A stretch of DNA of 20,740 bases from a virus: IMG/VR virus record IMGVR_UViG_3300010397_000098, positions 1-20,740 of that record; one strand, written 5' to 3'. The notes beneath the pieces were generated by a model. That model was not told the origin of the DNA and made no database searches. It saw nothing but the letters and a program-made list of their open reading frames with translations. The translations under genes were made by a program, and so were the position numbers. Positions within the stretch are counted from its first letter, which is position 1. Every line of letters begins with the position of its first letter. Below are positions 11,062 to 18,849 of this stretch, piece after piece.

Positions 11062-13026
11062 CTATTTGTATTCAGTGATAATGACGATACCTACCGCGCC
11101 AGCGCCGCCAGCAGCATTGCCAGTGTTAAATGTGCAGCCGCCGCCACCGCCAGCCCCGGCCGCCGTTCCAGCGTCGCCGTTATTTGCGCCAGAGGTTGGT
11201 AACGCTCCTCCTCGGCCTCCACCACCGAAAAAACTGCTGCCACCAGCGCCTGCACCTGTGTTTGAAAGCCCGCCCGAAGCCACGCTGCCGCCAAATCCAC
11301 CACCAGTACCACCAACAATAACTTTGCCAACAGCACCAGTAGTAACTGCAGCCGCCCCCCCAAATCCTGTACTAGCGCCGGTGTCTCGAAGCCCCCCACT
11401 CCCGCCCCGTGCCGCACATAGCGCGGCACCGAGAGACGTGCCGACGAAAGTATCGCCACCATTCCCACCATTAGCATTGGAAGCGGCAGTACCGGCGGCT
11501 CCGACTGTTACGTTGATTGATGCTCCGATTTCGGCTGCCGTGCGGAAGTGGCGAGAGTAGCCGCCACTGCCACCGCCGCCACCGCAACTGACAACAGCTG
11601 ATACTCCGGTAGCTCCACCTCCCCCTCCTCCGCCGCCAATACATTCTATGATGCAGTTCACCATTCCGGCTGTAGGTACATACGGCCCAGAACTACCAGC
11701 GGTCGCGAACACCTGAAAATTTAACAGACCACCGGCCGCCGTTGCCGGCGTCGTCCAGCTTGGATTGGCCCCAGCACCACCCGACTGCAGAACTTGCCCG
11801 ATCGTACCCGCACCGAGCCGCGTCCACGTCGATGCGCCGCGATACAGGATATCGCCCTGCGCCGCCGAGCCGATGAAATCCAGCACATCAGAGAGCGTGC
11901 ATTCCTCGGGAGGACCAACGCCCGATGCTGTCTTGCGCCCAAGTACGCGCGTAATCGCTACGTCCTGTACTTTTGCGTAGGTGACGGCGCTATTCGTTAT
12001 CCCTGCAGTGGCTATCGTTCCGAATGCCAGCGCGGTGTTCGCCGTGTTGATGCGCAGCACCTGATCGGCCGTGCCCTGGATGCTCGCAAAGTCTGCGGTC
12101 GCGTTGCCGGTGACACCGAGAACGCTGCGCGCGCTGCCCTGCGCCAGATTGGCAAACGCCAGATCACTGGTGCCGACAGTCGCCGCTTGCGATAGATCGA
12201 TAGAGCCAAACGACGGTGTGGTGCCGGTGCAACGCAGTACCTGATTAGCTGTGCCGCCGACGCCTTTGATTGTGGTGGATGTAACCCATATCCCCACTTG
12301 GTCAGTAGCAGGCAACCCACTGTTGCTGACGTTGCCGGTGCCAGTGCCACTCGGCAATCCACCCACATCGAACTTGCGCAATTCTCCGGTGGCAGCGAAG
12401 CCAACCAGAAAGTCACCCGCGACCGGCGCTTTGGATGTGACAGTGGCCAACGCCCCGTCCGATGGAACGCCAGTCGTGCCAGCATTGCGGACCTTGATGC
12501 TCCAGGCGGGCATGTCCGCGAGCTTGGCGTTCGTGATCGAGCCGTCAGCAACACTCCCGCTGCCAGTCGGCAGCGTACCCACATCGAACTTGCGTAGTTC
12601 GCCGGTTGAAGCAAAGCCGAATAAGAAGTCACCTGTCGTCGGTGTGGCCTTTGTCGTGACATCAGCCAACCCCGCATCCGAAGGCACGCCAGTCGTCGCT
12701 GCGTTACGGACTTTGACCGTCCAAGCCGGCATATTGGCCAACTTGGCATTGGTGATCGAGCCATCGCTGACAGCTTGGCTGTCCACATACTGCTTGGTCG
12801 CTGCATGCAATGCCGAGGTGGGATTACCATTCAGCGTCAGCGCGCCGGTCATGGTGTCGCCACCCTTGTCCACCTTGGTGGCGGTGGCTTGGGTGGCGGC
12901 GTTCGCTGCTGCCTGTGCTTGCGCCGCAGAGTTTGCGGCAGCAGCTGCGGCGCCTGCAGCATTGGAACCAGGGACGGCCGGGAGAAACCTTATCTTCAGC
13001 CGCTGGCTAGGAAATGCTGATGTCAT
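11062..13026 (-). CDS. tail fibre / receptor-binding protein with glycine-rich C-terminal adhesin domain, 654 aa
   Basis: Order of segments: residues 21-50 are an Ala-rich helical stalk. Residues 54-83 carry a tail-fibre repeat (GGDTMTGALTLNGNPTSALH, then AATKQYVDS). Residues 88-160 and 161-231 are two copies of a ~73-residue repeat starting DGSITNAKLA and ending ELRKFDVG.LP. Residues about 290-434 carry another fibre motif (ITNSAVTYAKVQ, LGRKTASGVGPPEECTLSD, GDILYRGASTW). Residues about 435-654 are extremely glycine-rich, with runs of Gly (CIGGGGGGGGATG, GGSGGYSRHF) and the closing VGIVIITEYK typical of phage glycine-rich adhesins. It probably contacts the host receptor. It overlaps the 117-residue gene by ATGA. 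No enzymatic depolymerase motif is seen. Confidence 0.88.
   Translation of the reverse strand: MTSAFPSQRLKIRFLPAVPGSNAAGAAAAAANSAAQAQAAANAATQATATKVDKGGDTMTGALTLNGNPTSALHAATKQYVDSQAVSDGSITNAKLANMPAWTVKVRNAATTGVPSDAGLADVTTKATPTTGDFLFGFASTGELRKFDVGTLPTGSGSVADGSITNAKLADMPAWSIKVRNAGTTGVPSDGALATVTSKAPVAGDFLVGFAATGELRKFDVGGLPSGTGTGNVSNSGLPATDQVGIWVTSTTIKGVGGTANQVLRCTGTTPSFGSIDLSQAATVGTSDLAFANLAQGSARSVLGVTGNATADFASIQGTADQVLRINTANTALAFGTIATAGITNSAVTYAKVQDVAITRVLGRKTASGVGPPEECTLSDVLDFIGSAAQGDILYRGASTWTRLGAGTIGQVLQSGGAGANPSWTTPATAAGGLLNFQVFATAGSSGPYVPTAGMVNCIIECIGGGGGGGGATGVSAVVSCGGGGGSGGYSRHFRTAAEIGASINVTVGAAGTAASNANGGNGGDTFVGTSLGAALCAARGGSGGLRDTGASTGFGGAAAVTTGAVGKVIVGGTGGGFGGSVASGGLSNTGAGAGGSSFFGGGGRGGALPTSGANNGDAGTAAGAGGGGGCTFNTGNAAGGAGAVGIVIITEYK
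12334..12765 (-). repeat. tandem ~73-residue repeat within the tail fibre gene
   Basis: Two consecutive in-frame units (12765-12547 and 12546-12334) encode nearly the same sequence, with anchor motifs DGSITNAKLA, KVRNA, TTGVPSD and TGELRKFDVG at the same spacing. It looks like a duplication that lengthens the fibre shaft. Confidence 0.75.
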
Positions 13027-13376
13027 CGTGCGACCACTCCATCCACGATCGGCAGCTGTCCGGCAAACAGCTGATAAGTAATCCCGTCGTTGAGCCTGAT
13101 GGTGATGCCGAGATCTACCTCGCCAGGAGCAAAGTTGCTCATCTCTTCACGACTGAAATTAACCGAGAAGGTGTTGGGCGCGACGATTTCGATATGACCA
13201 TCCAGATTGGTGCCGGTCAGTGCGGGCAAGGTATGCCCAAGCAAGCGCAGCGCGACAGTGATTAGACAGCCTGTCATGTCGATGGTTTCATTGGTCACCG
13301 GGTCGAGCATCTCGACTTGGAAAGCCAAATCGGCACGGTTGCTCTCTGCGGCCAGGGTGCCGCCATAGAATGGCAT
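13023..13376 (-). CDS. hypothetical beta-rich tail-region protein, 117 aa
   Basis: A 117-residue protein between the two fibre genes. The sequence is mostly alternating hydrophobic and polar strands: RADLAFQVEMLDPVTNETID, MTGCLITVALRLLG, HIEIVAPNTFSVNF, EVDLGITIRLNDGITYQLFA. This recalls small beta-sandwich attachment domains at the N-termini of baseplate or fibre proteins (for example BppU-like), so it may be an adaptor joining fibre to tail or a domain split from the fibre. That is inference. It ends in an ATGA overlap with the glycine-rich fibre gene and starts 13 bases after the collar protein. Confidence 0.72.
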   Translation of the reverse strand: MPFYGGTLAAESNRADLAFQVEMLDPVTNETIDMTGCLITVALRLLGHTLPALTGTNLDGHIEIVAPNTFSVNFSREEMSNFAPGEVDLGITIRLNDGITYQLFAGQLPIVDGVVAR

Positions 13377-13389
13377 GTCTGATGTCCGG

Positions 13390-14505
13390 TTAGAGTTTGA
13401 TGTAGAAGGTCATCACCATCGTGGGCTGGGTTCGGCTGAAAGCAGTGCCGGAACCCGTAGCTCCAGTGTTGGTACCAGTGAGGGTGACGGTGTGATTATG
13501 ATCGGCGCTAGCACCTGCAGTCTCACCAAAGATCGAAAAATCATGCGTATGGCCGTTACTGTTGGCTGATGTGGTGGCACCACTAGCAGAACCAGCTCCT
13601 GCACCGCCTCCCGGCGTAACGGTTTGGGTTGCGGAGAATTGAGAATAGCCGTGTGTGTGGGTTGTGCTTTCCCCACCTGTTGTAAAATTGCCTTGTTGCG
13701 TATGGGTATGACCTTGGTTCTGTATAGATGATGTGAATATACCTTGCTGTGGATGTGTGTGGCTTGGAATGTTAGCCGTGGAAAGGGTATTTGTTTCGGT
13801 GCCCCCTGCATTGCCAAGCACGGTGCCAGAACTGCCCAGGCCTGCATTGGTCAATCGACCAATTGCCGATGACCCCATATCATCCAAGCCGGCAATCGCG
13901 CGGCCACGCAGATCGGGCAACACGATGCGCTTGCCGGCATTCCAATCATTGAGCGAGTTAGCACCTCGGTTTGGTGTAGTCCCTGAAAACACGCCAAGGA
14001 CGCCAGTGCTCCAGAGATATTCGAACAGTGGTTGGTTCTCGGCAGCGGCATACGATGCGCCTGATACGCTGTTACCAAGAGTGTTGCCGTTGCACGGCAG
14101 GAAGCCGGGATGTGTCCCGGTGCCGAAACGAGAGATGATATCGCCGGTCTGCAGCACGGTAGTTGGATCAACCCCAGGACCGGGACCGGAACCTCCACCC
14201 GCAGGGCCGATGATCAGCAAGCTATCGGCCGCAAGAACAGTGACGCCGGTCTTGTCGGTGAGACGTATCTTGATTTGCCCGCTGGCGTTTCCCTCCGCTG
14301 ATGTCGAGGCGAGATAGAACATCGGCACGCGACCATCGGCAGCGAGCACGATCGGATTGGGATGAACGACGGTTAGCCCACTATCCTGAAATGCATTCTG
14401 CGGATTGGTGCTGGCAGCTTCAAAGAAATACAGCAGGCCGCCGCCGAGCGGCTCACCATCCATATCGAACTGTTGAGTGAGTGCGATGTTGATTGTGCCG
14501 GACAT
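13390..14505 (-). CDS. tail fibre protein with virion-binding N-terminus and collar domain, 371 aa
   Basis: Residues 1-100 (INIALTQQFDMDGEPLGGGL, YFFEAAST, HPNPIVLAADGRVPMFYL) match the podoviral fibre N-terminal pattern 'G.PL.GG..Y.YeaGT..p...y.D......NPi.LdanGr', used to attach fibres to the virion. A Gly/Pro linker (GGGSGPGPG, about 104-112) leads to a collar-type domain: TGDIISRFG, FLPCNGNTLG, then PDLRGRAIAGLD. Residues about 245-350 hold five HxH motifs (SHTHP, GHTHT, THTHG, GHTHD, DHNHT), as in T4 gp12-like fibres that bind metal along the trimer axis. It ends TFYIKL, typical of collar proteins. ATG directly follows the upstream stop. Confidence 0.88.
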   Translation of the reverse strand: MSGTINIALTQQFDMDGEPLGGGLLYFFEAASTNPQNAFQDSGLTVVHPNPIVLAADGRVPMFYLASTSAEGNASGQIKIRLTDKTGVTVLAADSLLIIGPAGGGSGPGPGVDPTTVLQTGDIISRFGTGTHPGFLPCNGNTLGNSVSGASYAAAENQPLFEYLWSTGVLGVFSGTTPNRGANSLNDWNAGKRIVLPDLRGRAIAGLDDMGSSAIGRLTNAGLGSSGTVLGNAGGTETNTLSTANIPSHTHPQQGIFTSSIQNQGHTHTQQGNFTTGGESTTHTHGYSQFSATQTVTPGGGAGAGSASGATTSANSNGHTHDFSIFGETAGASADHNHTVTLTGTNTGATGSGTAFSRTQPTMVMTFYIKL

Positions 14506-16218
14506 CTATTCCCCCAAATCGCGCAGTGTTGGTGAGCGTCCAGGCAGAGAGAGTTGCTGCAACGGACCCAGTGCGAGGCTGACTGCGCGCGGCGTCGAGA
14601 GCAGCTGGTTCGCCAGGATGCGCTGCCCTGTCGGCGAGAGCGCGGCACGGCCGGCAAGCAATGCGCCCAGGAAGCCGGCCCCGCCTCCGAGTGCTCCACC
14701 CGTCAGGCCGGCGCGCGCCGGGTTGTCCTCGTCACTGCGGAAGCCGAGCGCACCGCCAGCGCCGGCACCGATTGTTGTCATCAGCCCTGCCGCAATCGCC
14801 TGCCGCCCGGTGCCGCTCTCTGGCAATGGGCGCAACACTGCAGAGCCGGCTCTGGCAAGATCGGTCAATTCAGGACCGGCATTGCGTGCATATGCATTGC
14901 CGCCACGACTGCGCACCGCAGCCCCCAGAGCAGATGGCGACAGGAAACCTTTGTTGGCCTCTTGGCCACCGGAGGTCATCGCATCTTCGATTGTCTTGTA
15001 GTTACCGTAACGCCGGTTGAGATCGTGCCACTGTTCCGCCAGCTGCGGAGGAACATTGCGCTCCATCTGCGCATCGAGTGCGCGGCGCATGGCAAAGTAA
15101 GCGTCACTCGTCGGCGTTCTGGTCTTGCCCTGGCCGAGCGCGCCCTCACCCAGCTGACGCAGATCCGTTCGCATCTGCTGGTAGACATCGCCGGGGACGC
15201 TGCCCTGCTGCAGGCGGCGCTCCATCTCGTCAAACAATCTGATGACGTTTGGATCGCGTTGTGCGCCAAGCGCCTGCACACGATCGTAAGCCGCTCGCGC
15301 TGTCTGCAGATCGTTGGCGAAGTCTTGCCCTGGATACAACACGGTCTGATTGCGAACGGCGTTGAGGCCGTTCTGCAGCGCAGCCCGCTCGCGGGTCAAC
15401 ACCTCGGGCGTGGCCAGCGTACCTTCTGGCAGGTTCGGATTGACCCGGCGCAACGCCGCCGTCGTGAAGTCAACGTGAGGTCGCTTGAGCACGTCCTCGG
15501 CGCGACCACCCACGCCAGGATAGTGCCGCAGGATGTCCTCGAAACCCTGCAGCCCCTTGCTGCCGGTGACGCCGCCAGCACTCAGCCGCACACCCTCACC
15601 TGTCAACGTGTCGACGGCCGGCTGGCCGGCCCGCTGGGCGATCGTCTGTGGGGCATTGAACGGGGAGACAAGCCCCCGGATAACGCCACCCAATGCCGGC
15701 GCAGCGCCTCCAGCGACCACGCCCAGCGCGCCGCCGGCTACCGGGCTCTCTCCCCTCATGTAGGCGTCCGCAGCGCCCAGGGTGCCTCCGCTGGCCGCCC
15801 CAACGCCCATTCGCACGCCGAGGTTCTCCCCCAGCTGACCGAGGACCGGCAGGCCACGCGCACCTATCGCCATCCCGCCGTAGCGGGTGGCTCCGATCGG
15901 CCCCATGACCGCCGTATTGGAAATCAGCCCGCCCAGGTTGGCGTAGTCTGGATTGGCCGCCGCCGCCCGCTCGGTGAACCCAGGATCATATCCAAGCGCC
16001 GCCTTGCCGGCCTGATAGCCGTGCTCGGCGAGCGGCCCGATGACCGGGAGATCACTCACCGCACCTTTCCGAAACGCCTCCATCTGCGAGTAGGGCGCAT
16101 TGAGTTGCTCTTCCATGATGGCGAACGCATCGCGCTTCGTCGGCTTCGTTGTGACTAGGCTTGTGCCGCCACCCTTCGCGGCAAGCTCGCGCTCGGCCTC
16201 ATCGAAGAAGTCAGGCAT
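14506..16218 (-). CDS. putative DNA ejection protein (P22 gp16-like by position), 570 aa
   Basis: This is the third and largest of three consecutive Ala/Gly-rich virion proteins downstream of the plug protein, matching P22 gp16 in order and approximate size. Hydrophobic glycine-rich stretches at about 95-120, 130-195 (GGALGVVAGGAAPALGGVIR) and 470-525 (LMTTIGAGAGGALGF, TGGALGGGAGFLGALLAGRA) are suited to membrane insertion during ejection. The middle (about 260-420) is charged and helical (LTRERAALQNGLNAV, QTARAAYDRVQALG, YQQMRTDLRQLGEGALGQGK). No muramidase motif is seen. The start forms TGATG with the upstream stop. Sequence identity to gp16 cannot be judged; the name is positional inference. 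Confidence 0.75.
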   Translation of the reverse strand: MPDFFDEAERELAAKGGGTSLVTTKPTKRDAFAIMEEQLNAPYSQMEAFRKGAVSDLPVIGPLAEHGYQAGKAALGYDPGFTERAAAANPDYANLGGLISNTAVMGPIGATRYGGMAIGARGLPVLGQLGENLGVRMGVGAASGGTLGAADAYMRGESPVAGGALGVVAGGAAPALGGVIRGLVSPFNAPQTIAQRAGQPAVDTLTGEGVRLSAGGVTGSKGLQGFEDILRHYPGVGGRAEDVLKRPHVDFTTAALRRVNPNLPEGTLATPEVLTRERAALQNGLNAVRNQTVLYPGQDFANDLQTARAAYDRVQALGAQRDPNVIRLFDEMERRLQQGSVPGDVYQQMRTDLRQLGEGALGQGKTRTPTSDAYFAMRRALDAQMERNVPPQLAEQWHDLNRRYGNYKTIEDAMTSGGQEANKGFLSPSALGAAVRSRGGNAYARNAGPELTDLARAGSAVLRPLPESGTGRQAIAAGLMTTIGAGAGGALGFRSDEDNPARAGLTGGALGGGAGFLGALLAGRAALSPTGQRILANQLLSTPRAVSLALGPLQQLSLPGRSPTLRDLGE

Positions 16219-17717
16219 CAGAGTTTACCCGGAAGGGTTGGATCAATCTGACGCAAAGCCTCGCGCACCTCATTCGGATCGGCACCATTCCTGATCAGCT
16301 GCCGCGCGCGGTTCAGCGTCACGTCTGGAGATTTTCTGTATTGCTCTGCCGTCTCGGCATCGAAATACTGTCGCTGCGGGCGCTCGACCGCCGGCCGTTC
16401 GGCGAGATATCCCTGTGCCGATTTGCCGAGGCCTGTCTCACGTCCGATGTTCGCTATCTGCGCGTTCCTTGCTTGCAGCTGCCGCAACGTGGCGAGATCG
16501 CCAGCCGGGTTCGCCGTCGTGAACTCAGGAAAGATTTGATTGTACATCTGCCGTTCGTAGTTGGAGACGGCACCTTGCCCCTGGTTCATCGTTGAAGTGA
16601 TCTTCGCGCGCAGTGCAGCCAGTGTGCGCTCGTAGCCCTGGCGCAGCTGCTCCTCGGTCGTGCCGAGCGCCCGCTGCGGCAAGCGCGCCGCCTCGGAGCC
16701 GGCGAGAGCGCCAGTGCCGGTCTGCAATCCGCCAAACCGCCTGAAGTTGGTCAGCTGCTCCCAGCTTCTGGTGATGTCATCGAGGAGCGGCTGAAGATCG
16801 GCAGCGGCCTTGGCATCCTTGACCGCCTCGGCCTCTATCGTGGCGCGCTCCTGGCCGAGCTTTGTCTGCTCTGCTTTTGGTCCCGTCTCGGCGAACGCCT
16901 CGGCTTTCTTTCTTGCATCCTCGCGGCGGGCATATTCATCCGGCGACCATCCGGGGAAACGCCGCTGCATCTCGCCAAAGAACCGCGCCTCCGCATTCTT
17001 GTCCTTGAATGGAATTTTGTAGGGATCAATTTTGTATTCCGCAGCACCTCGGAAGAAACTCTTCGACGTTTCGGGTAGGTCAGCAAGCGGATCGGCCGGC
17101 GCGGTCACTGCCGGCGCAGCCTGTGCCACCTGTTGCGGTGGCGGCATCGGCGGGCCGGCAACGCGGTAGGGCGGCGCATTCTCGGGATCGAGCGCGGCGA
17201 GATTACCTGGGCCACCACCCGGCACCGCCGACTGCGGTGCCACGACCGGCGGCGTTGGCCTTACAACAGGCTGGTCTTGGATGAACCTGCCGCCCTTGTC
17301 GGCCGCATCGAGATCGGGCGCGATGCGCCAGCCACCGGGCGTGCCGCTGATGGGATCAGGCTCGACATACTGCATCGAGCGGCGGCCAGCTGCGAGCCTC
17401 GCCGCTTCGGCTTGGGTGCGCGCAATGCCCTCGGCCTCGCGCTGATGCCGCATGTCCTCGACCAGCTTCATCATGGCGATCGGATTGCGTCCTGCCAGCG
17501 CATTTGCGGTCACAAACTTGTTGATGTCGAGTTGCCCGGTCTTCGGATCGACCGCACCCTTTGCAAGCTCGGACAATGCCTGCTGATCGCGGTACGCACC
17601 GATGCTCTCGCCGATGTTCGCGATGTTCGCAAATACCGACGGGTCGTAGCGTCCCTGCGGTGGGCCGAAGTTGGGAACGTCGTAGTTGCTCGGAGCGCGA
17701 AACGGATTGATCGGCAT
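16218..17717 (-). CDS. putative DNA ejection / internal virion protein (P22 gp20-like by position), 499 aa
   Basis: This is the middle of the three putative ejection proteins and close in length to P22 gp20. The N-terminus (NPFRAPSNYDVPNFGPPQGR) is followed by a helical part (FANIANIGESIGAYRDQQAL, MKLVEDMRHQREAEGIARTQ), a Pro/Ala-rich flexible stretch (about 150-215) and long charged helices (KKAEAFAETGPKAEQTKLGQ, RQGYERTLAALRAKITSTMN). The end, LNRARQLIRNGADPNEVREA followed by LRQIDPTLPGKL, is a helix pair found at the ends of many virion proteins of this kind. No transmembrane segment. It starts at ATG 17717 after AGGGA and overlaps the next gene by one base. Confidence 0.75.
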   Translation of the reverse strand: MPINPFRAPSNYDVPNFGPPQGRYDPSVFANIANIGESIGAYRDQQALSELAKGAVDPKTGQLDINKFVTANALAGRNPIAMMKLVEDMRHQREAEGIARTQAEAARLAAGRRSMQYVEPDPISGTPGGWRIAPDLDAADKGGRFIQDQPVVRPTPPVVAPQSAVPGGGPGNLAALDPENAPPYRVAGPPMPPPQQVAQAAPAVTAPADPLADLPETSKSFFRGAAEYKIDPYKIPFKDKNAEARFFGEMQRRFPGWSPDEYARREDARKKAEAFAETGPKAEQTKLGQERATIEAEAVKDAKAAADLQPLLDDITRSWEQLTNFRRFGGLQTGTGALAGSEAARLPQRALGTTEEQLRQGYERTLAALRAKITSTMNQGQGAVSNYERQMYNQIFPEFTTANPAGDLATLRQLQARNAQIANIGRETGLGKSAQGYLAERPAVERPQRQYFDAETAEQYRKSPDVTLNRARQLIRNGADPNEVREALRQIDPTLPGKL

Positions 17718-17726
17718 GGTTCATCC

Positions 17727-18635
17727 CTACGCAGTCTTTGGTTTGAACGCATTGGCTGCAGAGCCAGCGAGCGAAGCCCAGAAGCCCATGTTGTTGGCGG
17801 CGTCTTGCTGCTTCGCCTTTGCAACGGCATCGTTGCTTGCCAGCGTGCCCTGCGAGATGTCGCGGGCGGTCTGCGTCTGGCCCTGTACTGTATTGCCGAA
17901 GACATCCACCGCGTTCTGCGCACCCTGGCCGAAGATGCCGGCCTGCTGCGCGGCATTGCCGCCATAGACCCCGGCGAGCGCCGCACCACCACTGCTAAAG
18001 ATGTCGGCGAGCGTCTTGTTGGCACCAGTGAGGCCCTGGCCCAGTGCCGTGTAGCCCTGCTGCTGCAACGGCACGAACGCACCCAGGCGCGTGAGGTAAT
18101 CGTTGTAAGTCGTGTCGGCGATGTTCTGCGAGCGGTCGCCGAGCGTCTGCAGCGTATTGCCGGAAGCCGAGATGCCGAGCTTCGCGGCATTGGCTGCAAT
18201 AGCCTTTGCCGCCTCGTCTTGCTGGAATTGATATCCAGGCTGGCTCCTGAACATCGAAGTCGTAGCCGCTTGATCCTGCGGACCTCGCAGGCCGAGCGCG
18301 CCGTAGTATGCCTGGATCGCCGGGTCATATCCTTCGACCGCCGTCCGCAGTGGGTCCCAGGCGGCGACGCCGGCTTGGCCAGCGCCGATTGCATTCTGGT
18401 TTGCTGAAGTAAGAGCGTTGACTTGGTTGGTCAGACCGCCGGACAACGCATTGAGCGCATTCTCCTGGCCCTGGCCGAGCGTGCCGAGCGAGCTAGTCCG
18501 ATACTGATCGTAGAGACTGTTGGCCGTTCCACCATACGTTCGCAGCGCAGCGGCATTCGCCGCCGCCGCCTGCTCCGCAGCTTTCTGGCTGGCACTGCTG
18601 CCGAAAATGCTGTTGATGCTGTCGAATAGACCCAT
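17727..18635 (-). CDS. putative DNA ejection protein (P22 gp7-like by position), 302 aa
   Basis: This is the first of the three putative ejection proteins. The N-terminus GLFDSINSIFGSSASQ is amphipathic, a common start in phage injection proteins, followed by Ala-rich helix (QKAAEQAAAANAAALR). The body is rich in Gln, Ala, Gly and Tyr repeats (YDQYRTSSLGTLGQGQ, YQFQQDEAAKAIAANAAKLG, NIADTTYNDYLTRLGAFVPL, QQQGYTALGQGLTGANK) and ends in a glycine/alanine stretch (MGFWASLAGSAANAF). No enzymatic motif. It follows the 70-residue gene with a single-base gap. The role is inferred from position after the gp10-like gene and from composition. Confidence 0.75.
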   Translation of the reverse strand: MGLFDSINSIFGSSASQKAAEQAAAANAAALRTYGGTANSLYDQYRTSSLGTLGQGQENALNALSGGLTNQVNALTSANQNAIGAGQAGVAAWDPLRTAVEGYDPAIQAYYGALGLRGPQDQAATTSMFRSQPGYQFQQDEAAKAIAANAAKLGISASGNTLQTLGDRSQNIADTTYNDYLTRLGAFVPLQQQGYTALGQGLTGANKTLADIFSSGGAALAGVYGGNAAQQAGIFGQGAQNAVDVFGNTVQGQTQTARDISQGTLASNDAVAKAKQQDAANNMGFWASLAGSAANAFKPKTA

Positions 18636-18636
18636 C

Positions 18637-18849
18637 TCAGGTCACCCTTATCTGAACGACATTGCCATTGCGGTAGAACCCGTTGAGCGGCACGCCACCG
18701 GCTGCAGCTGCAGCATCGGTGGGAAAGTCCTTCAGGGGTTGCCCGCCCGCCAGACCGGCGAAGAAGTCATACCAATACTGGTCGATGATGCCGCTCTGCG
18801 GTTCGGTCAATCGAACCGAGGGCGCAGGAATGCGTGAAACAGTCGCCAT
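18637..18849 (-). CDS. small conserved virion-region protein, 70 aa
   Basis: A 70-residue protein with the start SRIPAPSVRLTEPQSGIIDQ and YWYDFFAGLAGG, a pattern seen in small phage proteins next to connector or fibre genes ('P.p...lt....G.is..Wy.fF..L'). The end (GFYRNGNVVQIRVT) is beta-like. It lies where P22 encodes its tail needle (gp26) and assembly protein gp14, but is too short to be a needle and has no coiled coil. It is coupled to both neighbours (TGATG overlap upstream, 1-base gap downstream). Function unknown. Confidence 0.75.
   Translation of the reverse strand: MATVSRIPAPSVRLTEPQSGIIDQYWYDFFAGLAGGQPLKDFPTDAAAAAGGVPLNGFYRNGNVVQIRVT

Noticed and set aside
12251-13081. 276-codon plus-strand frame opposite the tail fibre
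   Set aside because: Repeats in it merely mirror the fibre repeats; no ribosome binding site and no family.
14554-16158. 534-codon plus-strand frame opposite the 570-aa ejection protein
   Set aside because: Antisense shadow; the minus-strand gene fits perfectly between coupled neighbours in the late operon.
17133-18407. 424-codon plus-strand frame across two late genes
   Set aside because: It spans the junction of two well-supported minus-strand genes and has the Arg-rich composition of an antisense frame.
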